DNA of 64,000 nucleotides from Pseudomonadales bacterium (GCA_022819645.1 JAJEGU010000067.1:1-64000), one strand, 5' to 3'. Counted from the stretch's first letter, positions 1 to 9,378 are shown. Notes: a model not told the origin generated them from the letters alone. Made by a program: numbers and translations.

Positions 1-1
1 A

Positions 2-132
2 TCAAGTCAGAGCTTCCCTGCGGCACATGGAAGTGCCGCCGAATTCGATGGCGTAAGCCATTGAATTCGGGAGCAAAACAAAACCACGCTTTTGTTTTGC
101 GATAATGAAAAACTCCACGGATGGAGTTTTTC
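2..132 (+). repeat. Multi-hairpin repeat, family A, copy 1 (cut by window edge)
   Basis: Consecutive perfect or near-perfect hairpins lie here. The right arm of a first stem is at 7-17 (its left arm is outside the window). A GCGGCAC/GTGCCGC stem is near 20-39 and a CGAATTC...GAATTCG stem is at 40-69. GCAAAACAAAA (73-83) pairs with TTTTGTTTTGC (90-100), and GAAAAACTCCA (107-117) pairs with TGGAGTTTTTC (122-132). The same unit recurs at 35347-35488, and its last hairpin recurs alone at 17980-18020. Function is unknown. Confidence 0.85.
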
Positions 133-147
133 AGAGAATACTTAAGG

Positions 148-176
148 GAGATGCCGCGACTACGCGCGGCATGACA
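148..176. repeat. Short hairpin repeat, family C variant
   Basis: ATGCCGCG (151-158) pairs with CGCGGCAT (165-172) around a six-base loop. The flanks and loop match the hairpin at 44905-44926, where the arms read ATTCTGCG and CGCAGAAT. The two differing positions are changed on both arms, so pairing is kept. It sits between the family A copy and the 3' end of the DUF4159 gene and could act in transcript 3' ends. Confidence 0.6.
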
Positions 177-187
177 GCCAAGTCGTT

Positions 188-949
188 TCAGTGCGTCAGC
201 GAGTAAATCAGGTAATTGATGCCGAGCTGGTAGGCGGCGTTGGCGTAGCGGGTGGGGTACCACTGGTCGTAGGTGTGCTCCCAACCGTCGCCCATGTCGG
301 AATTCCAGTTGATCAGCACCATCACCCGCCCGTGATCATCAAGAATCGCGTGATTGCTCGCGATATCGATACCCGCCTGGCCAATCCCCTGGCGCCCGCC
401 GCGGCCGGGAATCATCTGGGGCCCGTCGATATCGAAAAAGGCGTGGAAAATCTCGTGATTGGGCTGCAATTCCACGAGTTCCCGGTCGGGGAACAACAGC
501 GAGAAATCCCGGTAGAAGGCGTCCCACTGGCGTTCGCCCCAGAAGTCGTCGATCAGCAGAAAGCCGCCCCGCAGCAGATACTCGCGCAGGTTTTCCACTT
601 CCCGGGGCGAAAGCGAAATCCCGCCATTGCGGCCCATTTCCAGCGCGTAGAGGAAAGGGTAGTCGAATATCTCCTCATCGTCGAAACGCAGCACGATGGG
701 CTCGCTCATGACCCGCACATTGGTCAGCCTGGCGACGCCGCGAAGAAAATTCTCATCGGAGGCGGGAAAATCCGTCAGCCAGGGCCCGCCGAAAAACCCG
801 CCTTCGTAGTAACTGTCGTACTGCACCCGGACAAAGGCGAACTCCCCGGCGATGTCGTACAGGTCCACATCATCGATCACCCCCCGCTGCCCCAACGCCG
901 GAGTCACCGCCAACCCTGCCCACACCAACAAAGTAGCAAACCATCTCAT
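188..949 (-). CDS. DUF4159 domain-containing secreted protein
   Basis: This 253-residue protein has a short hydrophobic leader ending near residue 20 (ATLLVWAGLAVTPALG), which suggests a secreted or periplasmic location. The remainder resembles the DUF4159 family: a central LREYLLRGGFLLIDDFWG motif and a GWEHTYDQWYPTRYANAAYQ-like tail ending in a conserved LGINYLIYSLTH. The fold is related to glutamine-amidotransferase-like domains; no enzymatic role is established. The frame is open for 55 more codons upstream, but that part reads through a repeat and has no signal-like character, so the ATG directly before the leader was chosen. It is divergent from the TPR gene, with the inverted repeat at 1002-1106 between them. 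It could be an envelope protein of unknown function. Confidence 0.8.
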   Translation of the reverse strand: MRWFATLLVWAGLAVTPALGQRGVIDDVDLYDIAGEFAFVRVQYDSYYEGGFFGGPWLTDFPASDENFLRGVARLTNVRVMSEPIVLRFDDEEIFDYPFLYALEMGRNGGISLSPREVENLREYLLRGGFLLIDDFWGERQWDAFYRDFSLLFPDRELVELQPNHEIFHAFFDIDGPQMIPGRGGRQGIGQAGIDIASNHAILDDHGRVMVLINWNSDMGDGWEHTYDQWYPTRYANAAYQLGINYLIYSLTH

Positions 950-1001
950 ATCGGTTGATTTCACCCAGTCTGACCTGAAGCCACTCCTTGGCTGTACAGA
1001 G

Positions 1002-1106
1002 CCTTGACCGGATGTGCATATGCGTCGGCATGCGCGGCGGGAAGCCGAGCCTGAGCCTGCAGGGACGCATTTACGGCGCTCGCCGCATATGCACATCCGA
1101 TCAAGG
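1002..1106. repeat. MITE-like 105-bp inverted repeat
   Basis: A 23-base arm at 1002-1024 is the reverse complement of 1084-1106 with one mismatch. The roughly 59-base centre has smaller GC-rich palindromes. It fills much of the gap between two divergent genes, so it would form a large cruciform or RNA hairpin in the leader of either transcript. No second copy was noticed in the window. Confidence 0.75.
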
Positions 1107-1182
1107 CGGGACAACGCCCACTACTAGCCGGAGACGCTGAGTTTGTATCGACAGCGAACGGAGTTCAAGTTATTGTCTGCGG

Positions 1183-2607
1183 ATGAAATTCGCAAGTCTC
1201 ATGCCTGACGCCGCCGTACTCCCGGCCCGACTGGCGGTCGTGGCGGGATTTCTGCTGGCCGCCTTTGCCGCCCAGGCCGCCGAAGACGCCGGCTGGCTCG
1301 CGGAAATGCGGGCCCAGGAAGCGATCCTGGGGGAACTCGAATCCAGCAATGGCCCCTTCGACCCCTCCCTGATCGAACCCATTTCGGCCATGATCCGCTT
1401 GCTCGAGCAGCAATCCGACCACCAGCGCATCGCCGAATTGCAGGAGCGCCAACTCGCCCTGATGCGCACCAATCTCGGCCTGGAAAACCCGCAAATGCTG
1501 CCCCTGCTGCGGGACATGGTTCGCACCCGTATCGCTCTCGGCGACGCCGATGCGGTTGGCGACCAGATGCAGATGATCCGCAATCTCGTTGCCGGTCAGG
1601 ACGACCCGGAAGCGCTGCTGCGAACCCTGGACGCCCTGGCCTACTGGTATCTGACCGCTGGCGCCGGCGGCAGCAACCGCGAACGGGCCAAAAGCTTTTT
1701 TGAAGCGCGGGAACTCATGGAGGACGCCGAAGACATCGCCATGGATTGGTACGGCGATGACAACACCGAATCCGTCCCCTGGCGCTACCTCGGCGCCATG
1801 AACCTGTACCAGCTCGTGGCCCTGCTCAACTCCGAACAGGGCATGGTGTCGCCCACGGTGCGCGAACTCGTGCGCCACGACGGCGCCATGAAACTGCGCA
1901 GCTCGGCAAGGGGTTTTTCCTTCAATCCCGTGAATTCGGCGACTTTCACGCCGGTGGTGGAGCGGGGCGAACTCGTGGGGGAACTGTACCTGCGCGAAGC
2001 CCGGGGCAAGATCGACGATATCGCCGGGATTTTCGAAGCCACGGGCAATGCGGAAGCCGAAGCCATGGCCATGGTCTACCGCTCCGATTTCCAGTTGCTG
2101 CTCGGCCAGGGAACCGCTTTCAGTCGCTACCGGGAGGCCATGGAATTGCTGCGCGGGGCCGGCGTCGCCGAAGAACGCATCAAACTCTTCTTCAGCCGCC
2201 CCCAGGCGCTGCCCGTGAACCGGTTCTTTCCCACCCTGGAGGAAGCCATCGCCCATCAGGAAGCCGAACTCGCCGTCTGGCAGCCGGAAGATGCGGATGC
2301 CATCCATGTGGCGCCTTTCGTCGCCTGGGACGAATCCGCGCCCAATATGCGGGCGCCGATTTCCGACAATGCCTTCTGGGAATTCGTCCCGGATATCCAC
2401 GCAATGGAACTCGAATTCAACATCAACAGCCGCGGCGGCGTCTCCGCGGTGGATATCCTCGCCGCGGAACCCGATGATCGCAGGTCGCGCCGCCTCGCCC
2501 GGGAAGCCGCCCGCCAACTGCGCTTCCGCCCCGCCATGGAGGAAGGCCGCGGCCAGCGCCTCCGGGACGTGCGGATGCAATTCCTGCTACCGCGAAGGGA
2601 TGACTGA
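1183..2607 (+). CDS. Secreted TPR-like protein with TonB-C-like tail
   Basis: The protein is 474 residues long. It starts with a signal peptide (hydrophobic residues about 14-33 ending in AAQAA), which places it in the periplasm or on the envelope. The middle is alpha-helical and rich in paired helices such as QSDHQRIAELQERQLALMRTNLG, typical of tetratricopeptide-type repeats. The last about 75 residues (VSAVDILAAEPDDRR, then AARQLRFRPAMEEG) follow the TonB C-terminal pattern of a V-D-I core, an A-x-x-A-x-R helix and a W/LRFRP motif. Unlike true TonB, it has no N-terminal anchor with a proline-rich spacer. Function is unknown; an envelope scaffold is plausible. It lies about 200 bases upstream of the RND genes and may be independent of them. 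Confidence 0.7.
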   Translation: MKFASLMPDAAVLPARLAVVAGFLLAAFAAQAAEDAGWLAEMRAQEAILGELESSNGPFDPSLIEPISAMIRLLEQQSDHQRIAELQERQLALMRTNLGLENPQMLPLLRDMVRTRIALGDADAVGDQMQMIRNLVAGQDDPEALLRTLDALAYWYLTAGAGGSNRERAKSFFEARELMEDAEDIAMDWYGDDNTESVPWRYLGAMNLYQLVALLNSEQGMVSPTVRELVRHDGAMKLRSSARGFSFNPVNSATFTPVVERGELVGELYLREARGKIDDIAGIFEATGNAEAEAMAMVYRSDFQLLLGQGTAFSRYREAMELLRGAGVAEERIKLFFSRPQALPVNRFFPTLEEAIAHQEAELAVWQPEDADAIHVAPFVAWDESAPNMRAPISDNAFWEFVPDIHAMELEFNINSRGGVSAVDILAAEPDDRRSRRLAREAARQLRFRPAMEEGRGQRLRDVRMQFLLPRRDD

Positions 2608-2814
2608 AATCCCTCCGTGTAACAATTCATTACTGGACTTGGTCGAATAGGAACCTATATTTGTCGCCTTCGACGCCGATGCAACTGAAATCGGTGTCTC
2701 GTTCGTATATCGGGGGAATGACCGCAAGTATTGCAGGTCGAAAGTCCATATTGGCCGTCGAGACCGACAACCCCCGCAAGCAGGCCAAATCCGCCAGGGC
2801 AAGGTAGTGACGAC

Positions 2815-3966
2815 ATGATGCGAGTGGTAATACCGGCGGGGATATTGGCGGGCTGCGTGCTGTTCGCCTCCTGGCTGGTGCTGAACCCGAGCCAGCTCGA
2901 CGAAGCTTCCCCCGAGATCATTCCGGTGGCCGTGCGGGTCATGGAAGTGACTTCGGAGCCGACCCAATTGTTCGTCGAATCCCGGGGCAAGGTACAGGCG
3001 GCGCGCACTGTGAATCTCTCCACCCCCGTGGCGGGCGCGGTATCCTGGATTTCGCCCGGGCTGGAAGCTGGCGGCTATGTGGTCGAAGGCGAGGCGCTGC
3101 TGCGGATTGAATCGAGCGATTATGAAATCGCGCTGTCCCGCAGCGAGGCCTCCCTGCGGCAGGCGATTGCCGAAGAGGCCCATGCCCGCTCCGAGTATGA
3201 GCGCCTGCGCGAACTTGGCGAGCGGCGTCTCGCCAGCGAATCCCAGATCCAGAACGCCGAGCGGCTTGCCAATGTCACCGCCGCGCGCATCAATGAGATT
3301 GAAACCCAGCTCAGGCAGGCCCGGATCGATCTCGAGCGCACCGAACTGAAAGCGCCTTTCGACGCCATCGTCCGCTCCCGGGAGCTTGAACTCGGCCAAT
3401 ACGCCAACCGCGCCCAGAGTGTGGCGGTGCTGTTCGGCGCCAATGAGGTGGAAGTGCGCCTGCCGCTGGCGATCCGGCAGCTCGGCTATCTCGATGTGCC
3501 GCTGGATTTCCGCGGCGAGCTTGACCGGGAAGTGGCGCCGGCGGTGCGGCTCGAAGGCATGTACGGCGGCGAGAGACATGTCTGGTACGGCCGCATGGTC
3601 CGCACCGAGGCCACCATCGACCCGGACAGCAATACCGTCCAGGCCATTGTCCGGGTGACCCAGCCCACCGAAGGCGTCAAGGGCGCCATTCCCCTTCCTA
3701 TCGGCCTGTTTGTGGAAGCCGCCATCAGCGGCCGCCGGCTTGACGACATCATTTCCCTGCCCAGGGCGGTGATCCGCAATAACAATCAGGTACTCGTGGT
3801 GGACGCCGAGAACAAGATGTACTACCGCGAAGTCGAGATCTTCCGTTTCGAGGAAGAGCGCGTGCTCGTCAGCGGCGGCCTGCGCCCCGGGGAAATCGTC
3901 TGCATTTCGCCCATCCAGGCGGTGGTTGACGGCATGACCGTGCAGCCTGTGCGGGAAATGATCTGA
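2815..3966 (+). CDS. RND efflux periplasmic adaptor (HlyD/AcrA family)
   Basis: This 383-residue membrane-fusion protein has an N-terminal membrane anchor (VVIPAGILAGCVLFASWLVL). The lipoyl half-motifs follow (SRGKVQAARTVNLSTPVAGAV and LKAPFDAIVRSRELELGQYA), flanking a long alpha-hairpin (about residues 105-180). A beta-barrel and a membrane-proximal domain form the C-terminal half. It would link the inner-membrane pump encoded immediately downstream to an outer-membrane channel; no TolC-type gene is present here. The start is the first of two adjacent ATGs, preceded by an AAGG. A TTG 28 codons earlier keeps the frame open but encodes a proline-rich stretch that would spoil the anchor. The gene is 31 bases upstream of the pump gene and presumably co-transcribed with it. 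Confidence 0.9.
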   Translation: MMRVVIPAGILAGCVLFASWLVLNPSQLDEASPEIIPVAVRVMEVTSEPTQLFVESRGKVQAARTVNLSTPVAGAVSWISPGLEAGGYVVEGEALLRIESSDYEIALSRSEASLRQAIAEEAHARSEYERLRELGERRLASESQIQNAERLANVTAARINEIETQLRQARIDLERTELKAPFDAIVRSRELELGQYANRAQSVAVLFGANEVEVRLPLAIRQLGYLDVPLDFRGELDREVAPAVRLEGMYGGERHVWYGRMVRTEATIDPDSNTVQAIVRVTQPTEGVKGAIPLPIGLFVEAAISGRRLDDIISLPRAVIRNNNQVLVVDAENKMYYREVEIFRFEEERVLVSGGLRPGEIVCISPIQAVVDGMTVQPVREMI

Positions 3967-3997
3967 ACCGCATCGCGGACTGAAGGCGGAGAGAGTC

Positions 3998-6900
3998 GTG
4001 CGTACCCCGATAAGCTGGTTTGTGAGGAATCCCGTCGCATCCAATCTGCTGATGTGGATTTTCCTTGCCGGGGGCCTGATCGCCTATCTCAATCTGAACC
4101 AGGAAGAATTCCCCGATATCGATGTTGGCGTCATCCAGGTCAGCGTGCCCTATCTCGGCGCCACGCCCGAGGAATCGGAAACCGGCGTTTGCCTGCGAAT
4201 CGAGGAGGCGCTCGAAGGCGCCGAGGGAATCCAGCGCCTGACCACCACCGCGAGGGAGGGCGGCTGCGACGCCACGGTGGAACTCACCGGAGACGCCGAC
4301 CTCAACCGTTCGCTCAATGACGTGAAAGCCAAGGTCGATGCGATCACCACCTTTCCCGCAGAGACCGAAAAACCCATCGTCCGCGCCTTCAGCAGCAGCG
4401 GCAATGTGATGACCATCGCCCTGGTTTCCGACGCCGACGACCGCTTTCTCAAGCAGGTGGCCGAGGATGTTCGCGACGACATTCTCGATCTCCCGGAAAT
4501 ATCCACGGTCAACATCGAATACCTGCGGCCGCTCGAAATTTCCATTGAAGTCTCCGAATACACCCTGCGCCAGTACGGCCTCACCCTCGACCAGGTATCC
4601 CGGGCCATCTCCCAGGCTTCCCTCGACCTGCCCGGCGGCACCATCCGCGCCGATTCCGGCGAGATCATGCTGCGCACCAAGGGCCAGGTGTACAGCGGCG
4701 ACGAATACCGCGACATCGTGATCCGCTCCTTTCCCGACGGCAGCCAGTTGCGCGTGGGCGATATCGCCACGGTGAACGATGATTTCGAGGAAGGCTATCT
4801 CGACGCCCGGGTGAATGGCGAGAACGCCGCCGTCATCGACGTATTGCGGGTTGGCGAGGAAGACATCGTCCGCGCCGCGCGGCAGGTGCGGGGCTGGATG
4901 GAGGAAAACGCGGCGGACCTGCCGGAAGGCGTCCGGCTCGAAGTGCTGATGGATTCCGCCGTGGCGACCCGGGACCGCATTGTCACAGTGGCCCGCAACG
5001 CCTACACCGGACTGATGTTCGTGCTCATCCTGCTCGCCCTGTTCCTGCGCTTCAAGGTGGCCATCTGGGTCGCCGCCGGCATTCCCATCGCCATCTCCGG
5101 CGCCCTGGCGCTGTTCCCCGCCGCCGGCCTCACCATCAGTTCGCTGACGGTGATGGGTTTCATTCTGGTGCTCGGCATTGTGGTGGACGACGCTATCGTG
5201 GTGGGAGAGAGAATCCATTCCTTCGAGAAACGGGGCTTCAGCAAGGAAGAGGCCGCCATCGAAGGCACCCTGGAAGTTTCCGTACCGGTGATTTTCGGCG
5301 TGCTCACCACCATGGCGGCATTCTTGCCGATTCTGCTCCTCGGCGGGCAGATGGGCTCCTTTTTCAACGCCATCGGCGGCGTGGTGGTGTTCTGCCTGAT
5401 CGCCAGCCTGGTGGAGTCCCAGATGATCCTGCCGGGGCATATCGCCCATCGCAGAACCGAAGGCTACTTTCTGGAAAAAAGCCTGTTGGTGAAAAAATGG
5501 CAGGCCTTCCAGGGCAGGATCGCCGATGGGCTCGAGTATTTCGCCGAGTACGGCTACCGCCGGGCGCTCAAGCGCGTGCTGGAATACCGCTATGTGGCCT
5601 GGGCCGTGGCCACCGGCATCATCATGGTGACCCTGGCGCTGGTGTTCAGCGGTCGGGTGATCTTCCAGTTCATGCCCGCGGTGGAGGGCGACATTCTCTA
5701 CGCCACGGTGGAAATGCCGCCGGGTGTGCCGGTGCGGGTCACCGAGGCGGCAATCGGCCGGGTGGAGTCCGCCGCGCTGGAAATCGCCCGGGAAGTGGAA
5801 GCCGAACTCGACCGCCTGCAACAGGCCGGCGACGCGCCGCTGTCCACCGAGCGCGCCGTGAGCAGCGTCATGACCATTATCGGCGGGCGGGCGCCCCGGG
5901 GCGGCCCGGGCGGGCCCGGCGGCGGCATCGGCGCCAGCAACACCGCGGAAGTGGTCATGTATCTCGCGCCATTCGAGGCCCGGGGGCGGATTCTTTCCGA
6001 AGGAATTCGCGACCAATGGCGAGACCGGGTCGGCACGATTCCCGACGCGCTCGAACTGACCTTTGTCTCCGATGTGTTTTCCGCCGGGGACGCCCTCAAT
6101 TTCCGGCTCGAAGGGCGCAACGAGGCCAACCTGCAAATCGCGGCGAACCAGTTGAAGGAGGAACTCGCCCGCTATCCCGGCGTGTTCGACATCACCGATT
6201 CCTTCCGCGCCGGCAAGCAGGAAGTGCAGATCAGCATTCTGGAACGAGGCAAGACCCTGGGCCTGACCCTGAACGATCTCGCCACCCAGGTGCGGCAGGC
6301 TTTTTATGGCGCCCAGTCCCAGCGGATCCAGCGCGGCCCCGACGATATCCGCGTGATGGTGCGCTATCCGGAAGACGAGCGGCGCTCCCTCGGCAATCTC
6401 GAATCCCTGATGATCCGCACGCCATCCGGCGCCGAAGTGCCCTTCCTCAGCGTCGCCGATTTCACCCTGGGCAACAGCTATTCCGCCATCAACCGCCAGA
6501 ACGGCCGCCGCATCATCACCGTGCGCGCCGATGTGGACCGCACCGTGGTGACCCCCGATGAGATTCGCGCCGAAATGAACGCCCGCTTTGTGCGCGCCTG
6601 GGAGCGCGAACTGGATGTGACCATGGTGCTTGGCGGCGAGGGCGAGCGGCAACTCGAGTCCATCGGCGAGATATTCAATCTCGTGCCCCTGGCCATGCTG
6701 ATCATCTTCAGTCTGCTGGCGATTCCGCTGAAATCCTACACCCAGCCCCTGGTCATCATGAGCGTGATACCCTTCGGCGCCATCGGCGCCATCTGCGGCC
6801 ACTACATCATGGGCGCCGATCTCGTATTCTTCTCCCTGCTCGGCATCATCGCCCTCAGCGGAGTGGTGGTGAATGCAAGCCTCGTGCTCGTGGTGACCGT

Positions 6901-7198
6901 AAACCGCCTGCGCGCCGACGGCATGGGCATGGTGAACGCCGTGGCCAAGGCCGGCGAGTTGCGCTTCCGGCCCATCCTGCTCACCTCATTCACCACCTTC
7001 ACCGGCCTGGTGCCACTGATCTTCTCGGGCAATCCGGCGACATTCTTCATCGTCCCCATGGCAATCTCCCTCGCCTTCGGCATCCTCTTCGCCACAGTGA
7101 TCACCCTGTTCCTCGTGCCCAGCCTGTACCTGATCCTCCACGACCTCATCGGCCACACCGATACCAAGGAAGAACGGCGACTGGCCTACCAGAGTTGA
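3998..7198 (+). CDS. RND family efflux pump permease
   Basis: The 1066-residue protein has the full-length RND architecture: twelve membrane segments and two large periplasmic loops. The N-terminus (WFVRNPVASNLLMW) and the PDIDVGVIQVSVPYLGATPEE stretch are typical of AcrB-like pumps. TM4 carries the proton-relay pair in LGIVVDDAIVVGER, so it should be proton-driven. A glycine-rich segment (RGGPGGPGGGIGASN, about residue 635) sits in the second periplasmic loop. The start is a GTG with GGAGAG upstream. It forms a two-gene tripartite system with the preceding adaptor; the outer-membrane partner must be encoded elsewhere. The substrate cannot be inferred. The two divisions are related repeats of each other, as in all members. 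Confidence 0.93.
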   Translation: MRTPISWFVRNPVASNLLMWIFLAGGLIAYLNLNQEEFPDIDVGVIQVSVPYLGATPEESETGVCLRIEEALEGAEGIQRLTTTAREGGCDATVELTGDADLNRSLNDVKAKVDAITTFPAETEKPIVRAFSSSGNVMTIALVSDADDRFLKQVAEDVRDDILDLPEISTVNIEYLRPLEISIEVSEYTLRQYGLTLDQVSRAISQASLDLPGGTIRADSGEIMLRTKGQVYSGDEYRDIVIRSFPDGSQLRVGDIATVNDDFEEGYLDARVNGENAAVIDVLRVGEEDIVRAARQVRGWMEENAADLPEGVRLEVLMDSAVATRDRIVTVARNAYTGLMFVLILLALFLRFKVAIWVAAGIPIAISGALALFPAAGLTISSLTVMGFILVLGIVVDDAIVVGERIHSFEKRGFSKEEAAIEGTLEVSVPVIFGVLTTMAAFLPILLLGGQMGSFFNAIGGVVVFCLIASLVESQMILPGHIAHRRTEGYFLEKSLLVKKWQAFQGRIADGLEYFAEYGYRRALKRVLEYRYVAWAVATGIIMVTLALVFSGRVIFQFMPAVEGDILYATVEMPPGVPVRVTEAAIGRVESAALEIAREVEAELDRLQQAGDAPLSTERAVSSVMTIIGGRAPRGGPGGPGGGIGASNTAEVVMYLAPFEARGRILSEGIRDQWRDRVGTIPDALELTFVSDVFSAGDALNFRLEGRNEANLQIAANQLKEELARYPGVFDITDSFRAGKQEVQISILERGKTLGLTLNDLATQVRQAFYGAQSQRIQRGPDDIRVMVRYPEDERRSLGNLESLMIRTPSGAEVPFLSVADFTLGNSYSAINRQNGRRIITVRADVDRTVVTPDEIRAEMNARFVRAWERELDVTMVLGGEGERQLESIGEIFNLVPLAMLIIFSLLAIPLKSYTQPLVIMSVIPFGAIGAICGHYIMGADLVFFSLLGIIALSGVVVNASLVLVVTVNRLRADGMGMVNAVAKAGELRFRPILLTSFTTFTGLVPLIFSGNPATFFIVPMAISLAFGILFATVITLFLVPSLYLILHDLIGHTDTKEERRLAYQS

Positions 7199-7283
7199 CC
7201 GTTTCGTTCCGCACATAGGCAGCATACTGAATAGTGGAAAAGTCTGAATGGCGATCATTCCACAGGAATGCACATACTGCTGT

Positions 7284-7580
7284 TTAAGTGAATTCGGGGT
7301 TTGCCAACCGAATGGGAACGACGGATATATCCTGCCAGACACCCCCGGTGACATAAGGGTCTCGGTTGAGCCAATCATCCAACGCTTCCCGTGAGTCGAA
7401 CTCGACGTACAAGGTCGACCCGATCATCTGGTCGTCGTCATCCAGAATCGCCCCGCCGGCAATGATGTTGCCGGTAGCCTTCAATTCCCTTATGCCGTCC
7501 AGGTGCGCGGGCCTGACGGCTTTGCGGCGGCCGGGGGCCTCGGCGTCCGTACCGTCGTAGGCGGTGATCATGTATTGCAT
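7284..7580 (-). CDS. YciI-like protein
   Basis: This 98-residue protein has the compact dimeric alpha-beta barrel profile of the YCII domain. It begins MQYMITAYDGTDAEAPGRR and has the middle motif ATGNIIAGGAILDDDDQMIGS and a C-terminal DPYVTGGVWQDISVVPI. Members are small cytosolic proteins of uncertain catalytic role; related domains occur in chlorinated-compound and amino-sugar enzymes. The inner ATG was chosen over one eight codons earlier because family members start with MQY/MFY and AGAGA precedes it. It starts 13 bases after the stop of the amidohydrolase on the same strand and is probably its operon partner. Confidence 0.8.
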   Translation of the reverse strand: MQYMITAYDGTDAEAPGRRKAVRPAHLDGIRELKATGNIIAGGAILDDDDQMIGSTLYVEFDSREALDDWLNRDPYVTGGVWQDISVVPIRLANPEFT

Positions 7581-7593
7581 TTGAAATCTCTTT

Positions 7594-9288
7594 TTATGCC
7601 TCATACATCGCCGCGCCGCCGACTACGGTGCGCATGACCTGGATTTCCTTGAGGCGGTCCGGGTCCACGTCGTGCGGGTCTTCGGCGAGCACCACAAAGT
7701 CGGCGAGTTTACCCGCGGTGACGCTGCCCTTGAGGTTTTCCTCGAAGGAAGCGTAGGCGCCGCCCATGGTGCAGATGCGCAGGGCCTGGTCCACGGTGAT
7801 GCGCTGGTTGGGGCCCCAGACGCGACCATCGAAATCCTTGCGCGTCACCATGCTTTGCAGGGCCATCAGCGGCTCGTAGGGTCCCGGGGTGTAATCCGAG
7901 GCCGGCGCCACGGGGATGCCGTAGTCGAGGAAGGACTTGTGGGCGAACATCCAGCGCATTTTCTCCTCGCCGTAATCCACCCATTTGTTGCCGTGGTAAT
8001 GCACATAGGTGTAGAAAGGCGTCGGCACCACGCCGAGGTCGCGGATGCGCTCGAGCAGGGTGGGGTTGACCAGCGAACAGTGTTCGATGCGATGGCGCGG
8101 GTCGGGCCGCGGCCACAGGTTCTGCACCCGCTCGTAGGCGTTGAGCACCATGGCGATGGTGAGGTCGCCATTGGCGTGGATGCCGATCTGCCAGCCGTTG
8201 CGATGGGCGTCTTCCACGGCCTCGTGAATCTCCTCCTGGGACATGGTGAGGATGCCGTGGTCGTCGGGGCGGCCCTCGTAGGGCGTACTCATGTACATGG
8301 TGCGCTCGGAGGCCGAGCCGTCGGCGCCGTACTTCACCGCGCCGATGCGCAGCACTTCGTCGCCGAAACCGGTGCGGATGCCGGAGTTGACCAGATCGGG
8401 ATAAAGCTCGCCCCGGGGGAACAGGTACATGCGGAAGCGCAGCCCGTTTTCTTCCCGGGCGTCCTGGTAGGCGATCAGGTCGTTGCGGGCCGCGCCGGTC
8501 TGGTGCACCGACGTCAGGCCGGCGGCCGTCATCAGTTCCGAAATCAGCTTGACGCCGTCCCGGCGCTGTTCCCGGGTCGAATCGGTGGAAATCAGTTCGT
8601 TGAAGATATAGCGCGCCCGTTCGGCCACGAGACCGGTCAGCACGCCGTTTTCGTCGCGGAAGAAGCGGCCGCCGTCCGGGTCCGGCGTCTCCGCGGTGAC
8701 GCCGGCAAGGGCGAGGGCGAGACTGTTGTAGACGCCGGTATGGCCACCCCGGTGTCCCACCACAACCGGATGGTCCGGCACCACCGCGTCGATATCGAAG
8801 CGGTTGATGGGCCGCCCTTCGGCGAGTTTGGTGTCGTCGTACTTGAATGCCCGCACCCATTCCCCCGTGGGGGTGTTGGCGGCCCGTTCGGCCAGCGCCT
8901 GCTGGATTTCCGCAATCGAGCGCCGGTCGGCGTTGACCTGGACGAGTTCATTGACGCCGGCGCCGGATGGGTGCGAGTGGGCGTCGATAAAGCCCGGCAC
9001 GATCGTCATGTCTTCGGCGTCGATGATCTCCACGCCCGCCGAGGCGAGATTGCGTATGTCCTCGCTGGAGCCCACGGCGACAAAGCGGTCGCCCTTGACA
9101 GCAAAGGCCTCGGCTGTGGGCAGGCCGTCATCCTGGGTGTACACCCGGGCGTTGACGACAACATAGTCCGGCGCGCTGCTGTCATCCGGGCCTTGCTGGG
9201 CGAGCAGCTCGCGGGTGGGCAGGCCGGCGCCGGCTACCGCGAGCGCGGCGCCGGAGCCGAGAAATTTTCTTCTGGATAGTCGCGTCAT
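7594..9288 (-). CDS. Tat-exported amidohydrolase, YtcJ-like
   Basis: The protein is 564 residues long. It starts with a twin-arginine signal (LSRRKFLGSGAALAVAGAG), so it should be exported folded with its metal. The amidohydrolase-3 layout follows: the metal-binding GFIDAHSHPSGAG near residue 80-95, GIHANGD, HRIEHCSLVNP and the final ASDYTPGPYEP. That matches zinc-dependent exoenzyme-like hydrolases of the YtcJ group, whose natural substrates are mostly unknown amides or cyclic amides. The start is the ATG before the Tat motif, preceded by a GGGGG run; the upstream 58 codons contain a dispersed repeat and are not signal-like. A YciI gene follows in the same operon. Confidence 0.88.
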   Translation of the reverse strand: MTRLSRRKFLGSGAALAVAGAGLPTRELLAQQGPDDSSAPDYVVVNARVYTQDDGLPTAEAFAVKGDRFVAVGSSEDIRNLASAGVEIIDAEDMTIVPGFIDAHSHPSGAGVNELVQVNADRRSIAEIQQALAERAANTPTGEWVRAFKYDDTKLAEGRPINRFDIDAVVPDHPVVVGHRGGHTGVYNSLALALAGVTAETPDPDGGRFFRDENGVLTGLVAERARYIFNELISTDSTREQRRDGVKLISELMTAAGLTSVHQTGAARNDLIAYQDAREENGLRFRMYLFPRGELYPDLVNSGIRTGFGDEVLRIGAVKYGADGSASERTMYMSTPYEGRPDDHGILTMSQEEIHEAVEDAHRNGWQIGIHANGDLTIAMVLNAYERVQNLWPRPDPRHRIEHCSLVNPTLLERIRDLGVVPTPFYTYVHYHGNKWVDYGEEKMRWMFAHKSFLDYGIPVAPASDYTPGPYEPLMALQSMVTRKDFDGRVWGPNQRITVDQALRICTMGGAYASFEENLKGSVTAGKLADFVVLAEDPHDVDPDRLKEIQVMRTVVGGAAMYEA

Positions 9289-9378
9289 GGGACAACCCCC
9301 GGGGATTGATTGCAATGGGTGGACTATATCGCCGGAAAGCGGCGGGAGCAAAGGTGTAACCTCTCCCGCCAGCCGCCT

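Noticed and set aside
106-207. Short frame starting in family A copy 1 (MKNSTDGVFQRIL and onward, 33 codons)
   Set aside because: It overlaps the end of the DUF4159 gene on the other strand and consists mostly of repeat sequence; a coincidental reading is more likely, though the same start occurs before parA.
3869-6802. A 977-codon minus-strand open frame opposite the RND pump gene
   Set aside because: Its translation is rich in His, Gly, Gln and Asp with no domain pattern, as expected for the antisense of a GC-rich gene; the plus-strand pump is clearly real. The same applies to long frames opposite glcB (45450-47384), the C39 exporter (49407-51419) and the amidohydrolase (7672-9279).
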